NCBI GenBank assembly: GCA_003254885.1
Contig: QANT01009136.1
Location: 1-24,002, forward strand
Direction: 5' to 3'
DNA: 24,002 bases
Source: Purshia tridentata
Taxonomy: Eukaryota; Streptophyta; Magnoliopsida; Rosales; Rosaceae
This document shows positions 22,538 through 24,002 of the stretch, in pieces (position 1 is the first letter of the stretch; each line of letters begins with the position of its first letter). The position numbers and the translations under genes were made by a program. The notes under the pieces are model-generated. The model had not been told where the DNA came from and ran no database searches. It saw nothing but the letters and a program-made list of their open reading frames with translations.

Positions 22538-23297
22538 CTGAAACCCCAAACAGCTTTATATCCACAAGACTTCCCTCAATCTTCTCCTCCTTCTTCTCAC
22601 CTGGAGAAGAAGGCTTAAAACCTAGTGGGTATTCCCCAAACAGTCTAAATCCTATAACAGAGTTCCAGAAACCAAAGTTCTCCAAGCCCATCAACAAGCT
22701 CTAGTATCTCAGCTAATAAAAAAAAGATTCAAACTTTTTTTCACCACTGAAATCAGAAGAGCATATAGAGTTTCTTGAAAACGCGTCAAGAGAATGATGA
22801 GAGTGCACCAAATCCTAATCTCATCTCCATGAGAACCAAAATTCCCTGAAACCCACCATAGCCCATCAAAATGCCAAAAAAGCAGACCTTCCAAAAAAAA
22901 AAACCAATATGGACCGTCCCTCCCCCTGAGCACCACCAAACCCTCTAACCTCTAAAAAAAAAAAACTTGTTTTGGTTTCAAAGTCAAATACCACCTTCCG
23001 TAAAAGCCTGGAAAATCCTACACTGATAAAGCCAATAAATAAATCAATTATACAATAAACAAAATTATATTGAAAACAAAGAAGAGACACCCATGATTAC
23101 AGCCCCATCAACCACGGGAGCAAAAAACTAATCATTGTGTCAAAAACAATCATAAATCCATTACAATAATACAGAATAAAGAATACCCAGATACAAAAAC
23201 AAAATAAAATAAAAAATTAAAGTCAAAAATTGATATTTAAAAAAGGCGGTTGTATGTAGCAAAAACAAAGTAAAGGTCTGAGCTGAGATAAGCTTAC
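22538..23297 (-). other. Probable 5' leader intron of the kinase gene
   Basis: On the - strand a strong donor (GTG|GTAAGC, GT at 23297-23296) and an acceptor (GGGGTTTCAG ending at 22538) bracket 760 T-rich, non-coding bases. The acceptor lies 17 bases before the kinase ATG. Short frames within it have no domains. The intron is inferred from splice motifs and composition only. Confidence 0.55.
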
Positions 23298-23343
23298 CAC
23301 AAGGGGATATGGCTTCTCTCCATCATGGCGACAAAATCACCAT
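23298..23343 (-). promoter_or_regulatory. Two overlapping upstream mini-ORFs in the kinase leader
   Basis: uORF1 (23343-23323) encodes MVILSP followed by TGA. uORF2 begins at 23326, its ATG overlapping that stop (ATGA), and reads MMERSHIPL. With the predicted leader intron removed, its stop is a TGA spanning the splice junction (TG at 23299-23298 plus A at 22537); without splicing it reads one more codon and stops at TAA. Both lie upstream of the kinase ATG if the leader starts further 5'. They could lower or condition translation. That role is inference. Confidence 0.45.
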
Positions 23344-23569
23344 GATTTTGGAGGCTTTTTCATCTTCTCAGCATTAGATATGTGAAGAAGGCTAATGATC
23401 TTTTGTATGGGGGAAGGGGATTTAAGGAAGGGCCAAAAATAATAATAATAATAAATGAAAAATACCCAATAATTAATTTTTTTGCAGAGAAATGTATCGT
23501 ATAACTTGAGGCGTAGATTCCATGGACCCCGAATTTTTTGGTGAGGTCTTCTTCTGCTAATAGTGCGGT

Positions 23570-23621
23570 GAGAGAGAGAGAGAGAGGTTGTGGGGTTCAA
23601 GGCGGTGGTGGTGGTGGTGGT
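23570..23621. repeat. GA and GGT microsatellites upstream of the kinase
   Basis: A (GA)8 run occupies 23570-23586 and a (GGT)6 run occupies 23604-23621; a second GA-rich run lies at about 23663-23680. Read in the direction of the kinase they are CT and ACC repeats, a composition often found near plant transcription starts and leaders. Confidence 0.85.
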
Positions 23622-24002
23622 GGGTGGGGACCACTAGAGCGCAAGTCAGAATAGACGGATTGAGAAAGAGAGAGAGAGGAAGAATTGTTTGATTAAAATA
23701 AGGGAGAGTGTGGGATTACGTGTGTCGTTATCGTAGAGAATATGAAGGGTACGGATGACTTTTAAAAGCCAAACGCCAAACGACAACGCTTTTAAAGGCC
23801 CAAACGCTGAAGCCACCCAAGCTACGGTTTCTGCTACGTACGGTTCGCACGGACATATCTCTGTGTATGTGTGCGAACTGCGAGCTAACTTCTTTTTTTT
23901 GTTTGACAATTCTTTGCGTCTGGGATACGTATAAACATTTTTTTTTCTTTTCTTTTCTTTTCTTGTATTTTATTTTTAAGTTAAAAATCAATATGAGATT
24001 GA
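23622..24002. other. Kinase promoter region to window end
   Basis: No gene is supported. The frames here overlap one another on the - strand and lack domains. A GGCCCA (site II-like) occurs at about 23797-23802, an ACGTGT core near 23719-23724, and a TTTTC-rich simple repeat at about 23938-23965. This is probably distal promoter of the kinase. Confidence 0.5.

Noticed and set aside
22709..23090. Phe-rich - strand frames of 74-76 codons upstream of the kinase
   Set aside because: They lie in the predicted leader intron; the Phe-rich translation reflects poly-T intron sequence.
1..24002. tRNA genes, rRNA, CRISPR arrays, or viral or retrotransposon coding remnants
   Set aside because: No cloverleaf with a GGTTCRA-type T-arm, no regularly spaced repeats, and no reverse transcriptase, integrase or transposase motifs were seen in the six-frame translations.

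Overview
The window is nuclear DNA from a flowering plant, most probably a eudicot. The evidence is AT-rich intergenic DNA, short GT-AG introns, plant-only gene families (an AGP31-type cell-wall protein, a NANA-type aspartic protease, a bHLH162-type transcription factor and a Raf-like group C kinase) and plant promoter motifs. A rosid, perhaps of the rose family, is a guess from overall protein resemblance and cannot be proven here.

Five protein-coding genes are supported. From left to right they are: (1) a His/Pro-rich AGP31-like extracellular protein, + strand, 2413-3407, two exons; (2) a NANA-like A1 aspartic protease, + strand, 6532-8080, two exons; (3) translation initiation factor eIF3 subunit d, - strand, 9474-11171, with an uninterrupted CDS and a probable intron just after the stop codon; (4) a bHLH162-like transcription factor, - strand, 14329-15258, three exons; (5) a Raf-like serine/threonine kinase, - strand, 20389-22520, three coding exons plus a probable 5' leader intron carrying two upstream mini-ORFs. 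All exon joins keep the reading frame.

The rest is AT-rich intergenic sequence. It holds three local tandem duplications (about 1790-1979, 5273-5636 and 15761-16060), a well-defined 265-bp Mutator-type MITE with 9-bp target-site duplications (16574-16838), a weaker candidate inverted-repeat element around the third duplication (15474-16323), and several simple repeats. The largest coding gap is 15.3-20.4 kb, where no gene is supported.

The five genes do not form a pathway. They are ordinary, separately transcribed genes: cell wall, proteolysis, translation, transcription and signalling. The one conserved neighbourhood is the bHLH162-eIF3d pair, which matches adjacent Arabidopsis loci. I see no undescribed multi-gene system. 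The most useful observations concern splicing (kinase leader, bHLH donor choice, eIF3d 3' UTR intron) and the transposon and duplication structures.
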